A stretch of DNA of 64,000 nucleotides, taken from positions 41,784 through 105,783 of the forward strand of contig JAEUHI010000015.1 in the NCBI GenBank assembly GCA_016795385.1, in the 5' to 3' direction. Below are positions 20,261-27,917 of this stretch, one piece after another; position 1 is the stretch's first letter; the number at the start of each line of letters is the position of its first letter. Under the pieces are notes generated by a model that did not search any database, had not been told where the DNA came from, and was given only the letters and a program-made list of their open reading frames with translations. The translations under genes and the position numbers were made by a program. This DNA is from Verrucomicrobiales bacterium (GTDB taxonomy: Bacteria; Verrucomicrobiota; Verrucomicrobiia; Verrucomicrobiales; DEV007).

Positions 20261-20291
20261 GCGTTCCTGCGGTCCGCGGGAACGCTTTTTT
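20261..20291 (+). terminator. Rho-independent terminator after the rhodanese gene
   Basis: GCGTTCC (20261-20267) pairs with GGAACGC (20279-20285) and is followed by six T (20286-20291). It lies 40 bases after the rhodanese stop. Confidence 0.88.
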
Positions 20292-20388
20292 CGTGGCTCA
20301 TTCCCGCACTTCCGGAATCCCGACGCGCCGGGGCATCGAAACTGCTCTATTCTCCCGGTGTTTCCCACCGCATCCAACCACTATTGGC

Positions 20389-20880
20389 ATGAGCGCACTC
20401 CTCGATCTGCTCCAACATGAACCTCTGTGCTGCTTTGACGCAGGGGAGGCGGTCATCGCCGAAGGGGCCTCCACCGGGCTGCTTTATTTCCTCGTCGAGG
20501 GAGTCGTCGAGGTCACGAAAGGCGGAGTCGCGGTGACCCGCACCAATGAACCGGGCGCGGTCTTTGGCGACCTCTCCGCCCTCCTCGGCGTACCTCACAC
20601 CGCCGAGGTGCGCACCATCGAACCGAGTCGTTTCCGTGTCGTGGAGGATCCCGTGGCGATGCTCGAGGCGAATCCATCGATCAGCTTGCACCTGTGCCGT
20701 CTCCTCGCAAGGCGGCTGGATGGAGTGAACCGCTATCTTGTCGACCTGAAACAGCAATTCGAAGGGCACGATCACCTCGGAATGGTCGACGGCATGATCG
20801 ACCTGCTCATGCACCGCCATCCGCGCGAGCGCGTCAGGCCTCCGCGCCTAACCCTGCGCGACGCCGAGTTCGCGGAGTGA
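20389..20880 (+). CDS. Cyclic nucleotide-binding domain protein without DNA-binding domain
   Basis: The 163-residue protein is a single CRP-like cNMP-binding fold (FDAGEAVIAEGASTGLLYFLVEG, then EPGAVFGDLSALLGVPHTAEVRT for the phosphate-binding cassette). A short helix follows, and there is no helix-turn-helix. The usual arginine of the cassette (R-S/T-A) is replaced here by HTAEV, so cAMP binding is doubtful. ATG 20389 starts the domain properly. Its last 33 bases overlap the convergent phosphoesterase gene. Partner proteins are unknown. Confidence 0.82.
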   Translation: MSALLDLLQHEPLCCFDAGEAVIAEGASTGLLYFLVEGVVEVTKGGVAVTRTNEPGAVFGDLSALLGVPHTAEVRTIEPSRFRVVEDPVAMLEANPSISLHLCRLLARRLDGVNRYLVDLKQQFEGHDHLGMVDGMIDLLMHRHPRERVRPPRLTLRDAEFAE

Positions 20881-21579
20881 TTGCCCTTCCACACTGCGCC
20901 ACTCGGCGGTGAGTGCGTCGAGGTCGAGAACGATGGTCGTCGGCTCGGGTCCGAGCTGTCTTCCCGGATTGAAAACCCAGGTTCCGCCGATCCGGTCGAT
21001 CCAGGATCCTTCGCCGTAGAATGGCGAATTGTGAATGTGTCCGCTGAAGACCATGTCGGGACGATACCTTTCGATCCAGGCGGTGAGGAATTCATCTCCG
21101 ATGAAGCGTTTCCCGGACCAACTCGTGCGCGCTCCCTCGGGCGGTGCATGGTAGATCCAGATCCAGCGCTCTCCACGCCGCGCGTCTTCACGCTGGAGCA
21201 GGGCATCCACTTCGGAGCGGGTCACCTCGCCATCCCACCAAGGACACACCGTGATCCGGACATCTCCAAAGTCGAAGCCATCACCGTCCGTGTGGAGCCG
21301 TTCGTGCCGTGCCTCGCGGACCCAGGCGGCGACCGATTCATCCGCCGCGTTGCGGCTGTCCCCATCGTGATTTCCCGAACAGACGACGAGAGAGACTTTC
21401 TGCGAAATCAAAATCAGATACTTCTCGATGATCGCAATCTGCACATCGAGGTCCAGTGGCGAACCCAGGTCGAGAAGGTCTCCGCCAATCACGACGAGAT
21501 CGTAGCGCGGGGCTTCAGCCAGGAGCCAGTCGAACTGCTTGAGCGAATAGTGGAGGTCGGCGACGAAGAGAAGGCGCAT
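20848..21579 (-). CDS. Calcineurin-like metallophosphoesterase
   Basis: This cytoplasmic protein of 243 residues has the full metallophosphatase motif set: DLHYS at 7-11, GGDLLDLG, SGNHDG, a histidine in IYHAPP and GHIHN. Two metal ions are bound by these residues in the family. The frame is open upstream to 21633, but ATG 21579 puts the first motif at the standard position. Substrate unknown. Its 3' end overlaps the convergent gene at 20389-20880. Confidence 0.9.
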   Translation of the reverse strand: MRLLFVADLHYSLKQFDWLLAEAPRYDLVVIGGDLLDLGSPLDLDVQIAIIEKYLILISQKVSLVVCSGNHDGDSRNAADESVAAWVREARHERLHTDGDGFDFGDVRITVCPWWDGEVTRSEVDALLQREDARRGERWIWIYHAPPEGARTSWSGKRFIGDEFLTAWIERYRPDMVFSGHIHNSPFYGEGSWIDRIGGTWVFNPGRQLGPEPTTIVLDLDALTAEWRSVEGQSLRELGVAQG

Positions 21580-21668
21580 GAAAATCAGCAAGTTGTGAGC
21601 ATTGCTCTTGCCAATCACCCGGTTTTCGAGCACAAAATGGCGAAGGCTACAAAACGCCTCATTTTACC

Positions 21669-21872
21669 ATGAAAATCACCACCTCGTTTCTGTTCCTTGC
21701 CCTCTCCGCCTCGTTGACGCTTATCTCTTGTGAAAAGAAGGGACCCGCCGAAAAGGCCGGCGAAAAAGTCGATGAGGCGATCAAAGCCGTCGGAGATGCC
21801 GTCGACCCCAAAGGTCCCGGTGAAAAAGTCGGCGAAGCCATCGACAAGGCGGTGGACAAGGCGACCAACTAA
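21669..21872 (+). CDS. Small amphipathic lipoprotein
   Basis: This protein of 67 residues has a signal peptide and lipobox LISC (Cys 21). The short mature part is charged and helical, with repeated EKxGE-K-V-DEAI units (AGEKVDEAIKAVGDAV, PGEKVGEAIDKAVDKA). It resembles in design the larger lipoprotein at 41361-41738 (lipobox followed by EK and repeated helical units), though the sequences are short. It is monocistronic and has its own terminator. Probably an envelope component; function unknown. Confidence 0.8.
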   Translation: MKITTSFLFLALSASLTLISCEKKGPAEKAGEKVDEAIKAVGDAVDPKGPGEKVGEAIDKAVDKATN

Positions 21873-21904
21873 CTTGCTTCGGGAACCGAGTCTCGAACCA
21901 CTTG

Positions 21905-21936
21905 GGTTCCGTTCCGCAAGGGCGGAACCTTTTTTA
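21905..21936 (+). terminator. Rho-independent terminator of the small lipoprotein gene
   Basis: GGTTCCG (21905-21911) pairs with CGGAACC (21923-21929), followed by seven T (21930-21936). The T run overlaps the stop codon of the convergent gene at 21934. Confidence 0.88.
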
Positions 21937-22413
21937 TTGGCGCATTGCAGCAGACTCAAGCGCACCGGGGAAAGGGGATCTCCGTTGGGTAAGGCGCTGG
22001 CCGGGCTTGAGGGAGATCGTGTAGGCTTTGTTGGTCCACAACATGCCCGCCTGGCGGCACAGTTCGTCGAGGGCGAGCCCCAGAGAAACCCGTTTGCCAC
22101 GAAGCGTCACCTTGGGTCCGGGCCTGGGCCCTTCCACCGAAAAGCTGAGGCCTTGGCGCTCGAAGGGCAACTTTCCAAAATAAAGCCGTTCCGCAGATGA
22201 TTGGATGATCGAGAGAGCGTCCAAGTAATCGACCTCATCGATCTCCAAATCCAAAAGAATCGTCTTTTCGAGAAGATCTTCGACCGCCTCTTCTCTCCCG
22301 GCGTCAATCGTACGATCGGGGTTCTCTGAGATACCCACAAACTTTCCCTGCCCCAATACCGCTCCCATCGAGGTAATCACCACAGCTGCCACAACACAGG
22401 CAAGAGCTTTCAT
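21934..22413 (-). CDS. Secreted protein with a secretin/TonB short N-terminal (STN)-like domain
   Basis: This 159-residue product has a signal peptide (CVVAAVVITSMGAVLG). Its second half reads like an STN domain: KVTLRGKRVSLGLALDELCRQAG, then LWTNKAYTISLK, the same strand-helix-strand pattern as in the M56 fusion protein at 52763. The start overlaps the stop of the NHL-repeat gene by 4 bases, so the two are coupled. STN domains bind partners in secretins and TonB receptors; no such partner is adjacent. Function unknown. Confidence 0.7.
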   Translation of the reverse strand: MKALACVVAAVVITSMGAVLGQGKFVGISENPDRTIDAGREEAVEDLLEKTILLDLEIDEVDYLDALSIIQSSAERLYFGKLPFERQGLSFSVEGPRPGPKVTLRGKRVSLGLALDELCRQAGMLWTNKAYTISLKPGQRLTQRRSPFPGALESAAMRQ

Positions 22414-23498
22414 TTTTTCCGCAGCACCCGGATCTTGTGGGCTTCACTATCGCCGATGTAGATCCCGCCGTCGGCATCGGCGTAGACCCCGTGGGGCCGA
22501 GCCATCTCGCACTTCAAGGGATCTCCGTCGGCCCCGTCTCCCTTTTTCCCGGTTCCGGCGATCAGTTCGATCTTTCCGGTTTTGGCATCAATCATCCGGA
22601 TGGAGTGGCTCTCGCAATCGGCGAGCCAGACGTTTCCGTCCGTGTCGACACTGATGCCTTTGGGTCCGCTGAGAGTGGCTTCAAGGGCAGGACCTCCATG
22701 TCCGGTGAACCCACTTTTTCCGGTGCCGGCGATGTGATGGATCTTACCGGCCTTGAGGTCGAACTTGAACACTTGATTCCCCTCGCGCGTCGCGAGCCAG
22801 AGATTGCCGTCCTTGTCGAAATCGAGCGAACGAGGCCCCTTCAGCGGCGGCCCCTCGATGGGCGAACCATCAGGTGTGTCCCCCGCCTTGCCCGTGCCGG
22901 CGAACGTGGAGATCGTGCCGGTTTTCATGTCGATCCGGCGAATGACGTGGTTGCCGATGTCACAGACGTAGAGATCGCCTTCAGGACCAAACTGGATACT
23001 GTGCGGCTGCTTGAATTGGGCCTTCACCGCAGGACCACCGTCGCCGCTGTATCCGGGTTGCCCGGTCCCTGCGATCGTGGTGAGGATGCCGCTCTTCATG
23101 TCGATCTTGCGCACCGCATGATTGACCATGTCGACGATGTAGAGGTCGCCCGCGGCGTCGAAGCGGAGTTCGTGCGGCTTGTTGAAGGTGGCCTGCAAAG
23201 CCGGACCTCCGTCGCCGGAAAACCCTACGGCACCCGTCCCGGCAATGGTGGTGATCACACCATCCTTCCCGATCCGCCGGATGCGCTGGCCGGTGTATTC
23301 ACAATAATAGAAAGCGCCATCGGGCCCTCGCACGATTCCGAACGGATTGTCGAGTTCCGCCTTGATGGCTGGCCCACCGTCACCGCTGAAGCCCTGTTTC
23401 CCCGTTCCTGCGATCGTTTCAATGATCCAATCGGCTGACTTGAGAAAGGTCGGACAGAGGATACCGGCAAACGTCAGGGCGATGGCGAGGCTTTTCAT
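22410..23498 (-). CDS. Secreted NHL-repeat beta-propeller protein
   Basis: The 362-residue product has a signal peptide ending near FLKSA and then about six NHL repeats, each containing an IAGTGxxGxxGDGGPA phrase, a P-x-G/H-x-x-D/F segment and a G-x-L/I-Y/W-x-x-D strand (for example LYIVDMVNHAVRKID and LYVCDIGNHVIRRID). This predicts a six-bladed propeller in the periplasm or outside the cell, probably a binding scaffold or lyase-like fold. It is the first gene of a two-gene operon with the STN-like protein. Confidence 0.88.
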   Translation of the reverse strand: MKSLAIALTFAGILCPTFLKSADWIIETIAGTGKQGFSGDGGPAIKAELDNPFGIVRGPDGAFYYCEYTGQRIRRIGKDGVITTIAGTGAVGFSGDGGPALQATFNKPHELRFDAAGDLYIVDMVNHAVRKIDMKSGILTTIAGTGQPGYSGDGGPAVKAQFKQPHSIQFGPEGDLYVCDIGNHVIRRIDMKTGTISTFAGTGKAGDTPDGSPIEGPPLKGPRSLDFDKDGNLWLATREGNQVFKFDLKAGKIHHIAGTGKSGFTGHGGPALEATLSGPKGISVDTDGNVWLADCESHSIRMIDAKTGKIELIAGTGKKGDGADGDPLKCEMARPHGVYADADGGIYIGDSEAHKIRVLRKK

Positions 23499-23585
23499 GA
23501 GCGAACTTTGCGGGAAAAGCGGCCCACGGTCAACCCGCATCACCACCCCCGGAAATGCGATTCATTCCCCACCGACGAATCTGCC

Positions 23586-23616
23586 AAAAAAAGAACCGCC
23601 CTTTTCAGGACGGTTC
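23586..23616 (-). terminator. Terminator of barrel paralogue 1
   Basis: GAACCG (23593-23598) pairs with CGGTTC (23611-23616), with CC/GG pairs inside. Seven A at 23586-23592 become the T run on the minus strand. It ends the gene at 23670-24482. Confidence 0.85.
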
Positions 23617-23669
23617 CCAAGTCGGATCCGGCGATGCAGCGGAGCGCGGCACCCGGCTCAATCGTTCTC

Positions 23670-24482
23670 TCAGAAGGAGACGCTCAGAGAGACACCTCCG
23701 TGGAGGATGTCGCTTTGCGGATCGAGGAGCGTGGGATTCACCCCATCAGTCACGAAGCCACCGGGGGAGCCATTGTAACCGATGTAGGGCGTGAGGGTCG
23801 TCCGGCAATTGAGCGTGATCGGAAGAGACACGGTGGCGTAGTAGTGGTTCCAGTCGCTGTCGTTGGCCGTGAGGACGGAGAAATAATTGTCCGAATAGCC
23901 GATCCCGGCACCGACGACGAGACTGACGCTATCGGTGATGGAGAACGACTTCTCGACTCCCAGCTGATGATACCAACCGTTCGCGAAACCGCCGAACGCG
24001 TAGTTGGATTCGTAAAGCACATCGACAAAGCCGAGGCTTTTCTTCACGTTGAGGCCGGCCTCACCGTAGCCCGAGGTGGTGCCACCGGGGAGATTGCCGC
24101 GCGCCTCGGGAAAGACGAAGTGGGTGTATCCCACCGACACATCAAACCCGGCGAAGCTACCGATGGCGGCGCTCACGTAGAGGTCGAGCTCGTCATAAGC
24201 GCCGGCGATTCCGTCTTCGTTGATGCCGTTGAGATACCACGCTCCGACGGTGATCGGGACCGCGAGGCCATCAAAGGTGTAATTCACATCCGTCCAGGCA
24301 CTGTCACCCGCGAAACGAACACCGTAGAAGATGTAGTCGGACATGTAGCCGGCGCTGATCTTGCCGCCAAGATCCACGCATTCTTCGATAGGCTCTTTGC
24401 CAACGGGCGCTTTGCCCCAGTCTCCCGCTTGAACGCCGAGCGTCATCGCGCCAATCGCTGCCATCAGAATGGTTTGTTTCAT
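23670..24482 (-). CDS. Outer-membrane beta-barrel protein, TorF/Gcw_chp-like, paralogue 1
   Basis: This protein of 270 residues has a signal peptide (QTILMAAIGAMTLGVQAG) and a conserved start of the mature form, GDWGKAPVGKEPIEECVDLGG. Alternating strands follow (AGYMSDYIFYGVRFAGDSAW, VPITVGAWYLNG, FDVSVGYTHFVFPEA) and a C-terminal phenylalanine in LSVSF, the outer-membrane barrel signature. The YIFYGV segment near the start resembles the TorF/Gcw_chp putative porins. Two cysteines (EECVD, LNCRTT) are kept in all four paralogues of the window. Very close to paralogue 2, so a recent tandem duplication. Solute unknown. Confidence 0.75.
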   Translation of the reverse strand: MKQTILMAAIGAMTLGVQAGDWGKAPVGKEPIEECVDLGGKISAGYMSDYIFYGVRFAGDSAWTDVNYTFDGLAVPITVGAWYLNGINEDGIAGAYDELDLYVSAAIGSFAGFDVSVGYTHFVFPEARGNLPGGTTSGYGEAGLNVKKSLGFVDVLYESNYAFGGFANGWYHQLGVEKSFSITDSVSLVVGAGIGYSDNYFSVLTANDSDWNHYYATVSLPITLNCRTTLTPYIGYNGSPGGFVTDGVNPTLLDPQSDILHGGVSLSVSF

Positions 24483-24520
24483 AAGTGTCTTGATTCCCTT
24501 GGTTTGAGAGGTGGTCGTAA
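24483..24520 (-). promoter_or_regulatory. Conserved 5' leader, barrel paralogue 1
   Basis: The 38 bases before the ATG match those before the other two tandem copies almost base for base (core on the plus strand CCCTTGGTTTGAGA, then GTGGTC). The conservation outside the coding region suggests a shared leader or recent duplication including the promoter-proximal part. Confidence 0.55.
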
Positions 24521-24695
24521 TTTCCGGTTTGATTGAAGCAGTCACTCACGGACCGCACACGACAGAGAAAAAGCAATTCCCAGGCCAACCTTCTCGAACA
24601 GGGAATCTTTTTTCTCCACAACGCCTCTTTCGGGTGTGGAAAGGGGAGAGACTTCATTACTCTCCCGGGCAGCGGATACGGGAGAGAGCAGGGTA

Positions 24696-24732
24696 CAAAA
24701 AGAAACCGCCCCTCCCGAAGGAGAGGCGGTTT
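24696..24732 (-). terminator. Terminator of barrel paralogue 2
   Basis: AAACCGCC (24703-24710) pairs perfectly with GGCGGTTT (24725-24732), and the inner CCTCCC/GGAG adds pairs. The A-rich run at 24696-24705 reads as T on the minus strand. Confidence 0.9.
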
Positions 24733-24778
24733 ACACCAAGGTTCTAAGTAAAACTTAAGCCCTTTGCGTCAGCGGATC

Positions 24779-25600
24779 TCAGAAAGAAACGCTGAGGGAG
24801 ACACCACCGTGGAGGATGTCACCTTGGGGATCAACGCCAGTGGGGTTGACACCGCTGGTCACCCAGCTACCGGCAGCACCACCGTTACCATTGTAACCAA
24901 TGTAGGGGGTAAGCGTCGTGCGGCAGTTAAGCTGGATCGGAAGCGAAGCGGTCACGTAGTAGTGGTTCCAGTCGCTGTCGTTCGCGGTAAGAGCGGAGAA
25001 GTAGTTGTCGGAGTAACCCACGCCGGCACCAAGCACGAGGCTGATGCTGTCGGTAAGGCCGAAGGACTTCTCAACACCAAGCTGGTGGTACCAGCCGTTG
25101 GCGAAACCGCCCATGGCGTAGTTGGACTCGAAAAGCACGTCGACGAAGCCAAGGCTCTTCTTGAGGTTGAGGCCAAGCTCACCGTAGCCGGAGGTCGTGC
25201 CACCGGGAAGGTTGCCGCGAGCTTCGGGGAAGATGAAGTGGGTGTAGCCGAGCGAGGTGTCGATACCGGCGAAGGTACCAAGAGCAGCGCTGACGTAGAG
25301 GTCGAGCTCATCGTAAGCACCACCAATACCGTCTTCGTTGATACCGTTGAGGTACCAGGCACCGACCGTGATCGGAACGGCGAGACCGTCGAAGGTGTAG
25401 TTCACGTCGGTCCAAGCGCTGTCACCGGCGAAACGGACACCGTAGAAGATGTAGTCCGTCATGTAGCCGGCGGAGATCTTACCGCCGAGATCGACACACT
25501 CCTCGATCGGAGCCTTGCCAACGGGGGCCTTGCCCCAGTCACCCGCGTTCACGCCGAGCGTGAGCGCGCCAATAGTTGCAACCAGAATGGTTTTTTTCAT
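24779..25600 (-). CDS. Outer-membrane beta-barrel protein, TorF/Gcw_chp-like, paralogue 2
   Basis: This 273-residue protein shares the layout of its neighbours: signal peptide (KKTILVATIGALTLGVNAG), mature start GDWGKAPVGKAPIEECVDLGG, barrel strands and terminal LSVSF. By eye it is the closest relative of paralogue 1, with mostly conservative changes (for example GYMTDYIFYGV versus GYMSDYIFYGV). It has its own leader and terminator, so each copy is a separate transcription unit. Its third base positions are strongly C/G-biased, consistent with high expression. Confidence 0.75.
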   Translation of the reverse strand: MKKTILVATIGALTLGVNAGDWGKAPVGKAPIEECVDLGGKISAGYMTDYIFYGVRFAGDSAWTDVNYTFDGLAVPITVGAWYLNGINEDGIGGAYDELDLYVSAALGTFAGIDTSLGYTHFIFPEARGNLPGGTTSGYGELGLNLKKSLGFVDVLFESNYAMGGFANGWYHQLGVEKSFGLTDSISLVLGAGVGYSDNYFSALTANDSDWNHYYVTASLPIQLNCRTTLTPYIGYNGNGGAAGSWVTSGVNPTGVDPQGDILHGGVSLSVSF

Positions 25601-25638
25601 AAGTGTTTTGTTTCCCTTGGTTTGAGATGTGGTCGTAA
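25601..25638 (-). promoter_or_regulatory. Conserved 5' leader, barrel paralogue 2
   Basis: This is the same leader as at 24483-24520 and 26906-26940, directly upstream of the start codon, with only a few base changes. Confidence 0.55.
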
Positions 25639-26017
25639 TAACCTGATTTTCGTCCGGGCTCGCACCCGAAATTCCAAAATCCTCTCCCCATCAAGCAATG
25701 GCCTGACACACGGGGGTCGGAAAGTGGAACCGCGAGAGGTTGCCCGAGGTTTCCCCTTCTCGCAAGAGAAAAATCTTCATTTTCCTCTAAGAAAGGAACC
25801 AAATGGCCGTTTTTGAGAGTTGGGCCGACGTTCTCCTCCGCGATCTTGGCGTTGATTTCGAGAGAGTTACGCAGATTCTTTGATTCTTGCGGTGGCTTCT
25901 TCAAAGCCGGGGCACTTCATCGTTTTTTCAGCGCCCGGCGCCTTGCAGTGTCCCGAGGAAACTCATCGGAACGCTCTTTTTCTTGTTTCGCCCTGGGTCT
26001 GGTCCTGCCTCGGAACG
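25639..26017. other. Gene-poor spacer between barrel paralogues 2 and 3
   Basis: About 380 bases hold no convincing gene. It should contain the promoter of paralogue 2 on the minus strand. One short plus-strand frame (25803-25883, 26 codons) has an AAGGAA Shine-Dalgarno-like stretch at the right distance; see findings. No repeat, tRNA or mobile-element remnant was recognised. Confidence 0.5.
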
Positions 26018-26050
26018 AAAAAACCGCCCTCCCGCGAGGGAGGACGGTTT
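26018..26050 (-). terminator. Terminator of barrel paralogue 3
   Basis: AAACCG (26021-26026) pairs with CGGTTT (26045-26050), and CCTCCC with GGGAGG inside, separated by one C-A mismatch. The A run at 26018-26023 forms the minus-strand T tract. The same sequence style as the other paralogue terminators suggests duplication of the whole unit. Confidence 0.88.
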
Positions 26051-26092
26051 TCACCAAGGTTTGGAAAAGGGATTTTCCGGGCCGTGCGATTC

Positions 26093-26905
26093 TCAGAACG
26101 AAACGCTCAGAGACACACCACCGTGAAGGATGTCGGACTGGGCACCTTCGCCGAGCGGGTTGATGCCATCGACAACGAAGCTGTCGGGAGCACCCACGTA
26201 TCCGATGTAGGGAGTAAGGGTGGTGCGGCAGTTGAGTTGAATCGGGAGTGAAGCGGTCGCGTAGTAGTGGTTCCAGTCGCTGTCGTTTCCGGTGAGGTCA
26301 CCCCAGTAGTTGTCGCTGTAAGCGACGCCGGCACCAAGGGCCAGGCTCACGTTGTCGGTGAGGCCGATGGACTTGGTCACACCGAGCTGGTGGTACCAGC
26401 CGTTGGCAAGACCACCCATGGCGTAGGCGTTCGAGTAGGCGAGATCGACGAAGCCGAGGCTGCGCGACACTTCAAGACCGAGTTCGCCGTAACCGAGACC
26501 GCTCGACGAGACGTTGCTGCGGAATTCGGGGAAGGTGTAATGGGTGTAGCCGAGGGCCACGTCGAATCCAGCGAAGGTGCCAAGGTCGGCTTTCGCGTAG
26601 AGGTCGAGCTTGTCGAAGCCACCGTTGAGGATGCCGTCGCCGTTGATCACGTTGTAGTAGCCGGCACCGATGGTGACCGGAACGGCAAGGCCGTCGATGG
26701 TGTAGTTCACGTCGACGACCGCGGTGTCACGACCCCAGCGCACGCCCTTGAAGACGTAGTCGGTGGCATAGAGGGTGGTGATGGTGCCGCCGAGATCGAC
26801 GCACTCTTCCACGACTTCCTTACCGACGGGGGCTTTGCCCCAGTCGCCTGCGTTCACGCCGAGCGTCAACGCGCTGATGGTTGCAACCAGAATGGCTTTT
26901 TTCAT
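26093..26905 (-). CDS. Outer-membrane beta-barrel protein, TorF/Gcw_chp-like, paralogue 3
   Basis: This 270-residue member of the tandem family has signal peptide KKAILVATISALTLGVNAG and mature start GDWGKAPVGKEVVEECVDLGG. It is more diverged than copies 1 and 2 (TDYVFKGVRWGRDTA in place of SDYIFYGVRFAGDSA), but keeps both cysteines, NDSDWNHYYAT, LNCRTTLTPYIGY and the terminal LSVSF. Differences cluster in the middle strands, where surface loops or pore lining would be expected. Function beyond outer-membrane location is not known. Confidence 0.75.
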   Translation of the reverse strand: MKKAILVATISALTLGVNAGDWGKAPVGKEVVEECVDLGGTITTLYATDYVFKGVRWGRDTAVVDVNYTIDGLAVPVTIGAGYYNVINGDGILNGGFDKLDLYAKADLGTFAGFDVALGYTHYTFPEFRSNVSSSGLGYGELGLEVSRSLGFVDLAYSNAYAMGGLANGWYHQLGVTKSIGLTDNVSLALGAGVAYSDNYWGDLTGNDSDWNHYYATASLPIQLNCRTTLTPYIGYVGAPDSFVVDGINPLGEGAQSDILHGGVSLSVSF

Positions 26906-26940
26906 AATCGTTTTGTTTTCCCTTGGTTTGAGATGTGGTC
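26906..26940 (-). promoter_or_regulatory. Conserved 5' leader, barrel paralogue 3
   Basis: This is the third copy of the leader seen at 24483-24520 and 25601-25638. The match ends near 26940, after GTGGTC. Confidence 0.55.
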
Positions 26941-27098
26941 TTTGCGGACCGGGTTTTGAACAGTTTGTTCGTGTTCTCCTGCAAAAACATCCGCCTAAGC
27001 CGATGATTCCGAGGTAGAGAGGCGATTTTTAGCAGCACATCGCAACGGCGCAACCAAAAAATTGCAAATCCTTCTTAAGACGGATGTTTCGCCGGAGT

Positions 27099-27917
27099 TC
27101 AGGCGATCTTGACGACGTCCGCTCCAAGCAAGGGTGATTCAAGCGATGGAACCTGGAAAAACGCCAGGGTGAGGCTGCGCCCCGCCGTCCACGGCTGGGA
27201 AGGGCGCGTCACTTTTCCCTTCTCTCCCGATGGGGCGATCACCTCCTCGCCCGATTCAAGAGGACGACCAGCCTCGACGATGCGAAGGAACCGTTTGACG
27301 CGACCCACGCTGCGGATGCGGGAGATGACCTCCTGGCCCAGATAACATCCCTTGTGAAAATCGACTGCCGTGGCATCGAGGCCCAGCTCGGCGGGAAACT
27401 CGTCGGAATGGATCTCGGTTCCGGATCGCGGGACCATCGAGAGGATTTCACGCAGCTCCCAGTCCGCGTCGGAGATCTCGCCTCCGGCCGCAAAAGGCAG
27501 GGTGCTTCCATTCTCTCCGATCCAGTCGTGGCCGGGCTCTCCAAGGCGCGTGCTGACCGCCCCGCCGACGGACTCACCGGCAAAATGGTGGAAGAGCCGC
27601 ACCTGCCCGGTGACATCCTCGATTTCGCAATCATCCGCGATGAGGTATCGCTCGAGCCGCGCCGCGAGAGCTTCGCGCTGGATTCCCTCTCCATCGACGA
27701 AGATGCCGTCTCCCTGCGCCCTGATCCACACGAGCGCCTCGACTTTGCCTTTGATGGTGCATAGGCAGGCCGGGAGCGCCCGTCCCTCGGAGACCTTGGC
27801 GACATCATTGGTGACTTGGCCGTTCAGATAGCGGATGCGATCCGCACCGGTAAGCCGGAAGACGGCACGATCTTTCAGCTCCCGCCACCGCCCTTCGAGT
27901 CGAGGCAGGTCGCTCAT
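27099..27917 (-). CDS. ygfZ: Folate-binding protein YgfZ / tRNA-modifying protein
   Basis: This 272-residue protein of the GcvT-like fold carries the YgfZ signature FHKGCYLGQEVISRI, with the conserved cysteine, at about residue 190. YgfZ binds tetrahydrofolate and supports repair or assembly of some Fe-S enzymes and tRNA thiolation. ATG 27917 is chosen because the frame upstream of it overlaps the dehydrogenase gene and has no family likeness; the two genes overlap by 4 bases (27914-27917) and are coupled. Confidence 0.92.
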   Translation of the reverse strand: MSDLPRLEGRWRELKDRAVFRLTGADRIRYLNGQVTNDVAKVSEGRALPACLCTIKGKVEALVWIRAQGDGIFVDGEGIQREALAARLERYLIADDCEIEDVTGQVRLFHHFAGESVGGAVSTRLGEPGHDWIGENGSTLPFAAGGEISDADWELREILSMVPRSGTEIHSDEFPAELGLDATAVDFHKGCYLGQEVISRIRSVGRVKRFLRIVEAGRPLESGEEVIAPSGEKGKVTRPSQPWTAGRSLTLAFFQVPSLESPLLGADVVKIA

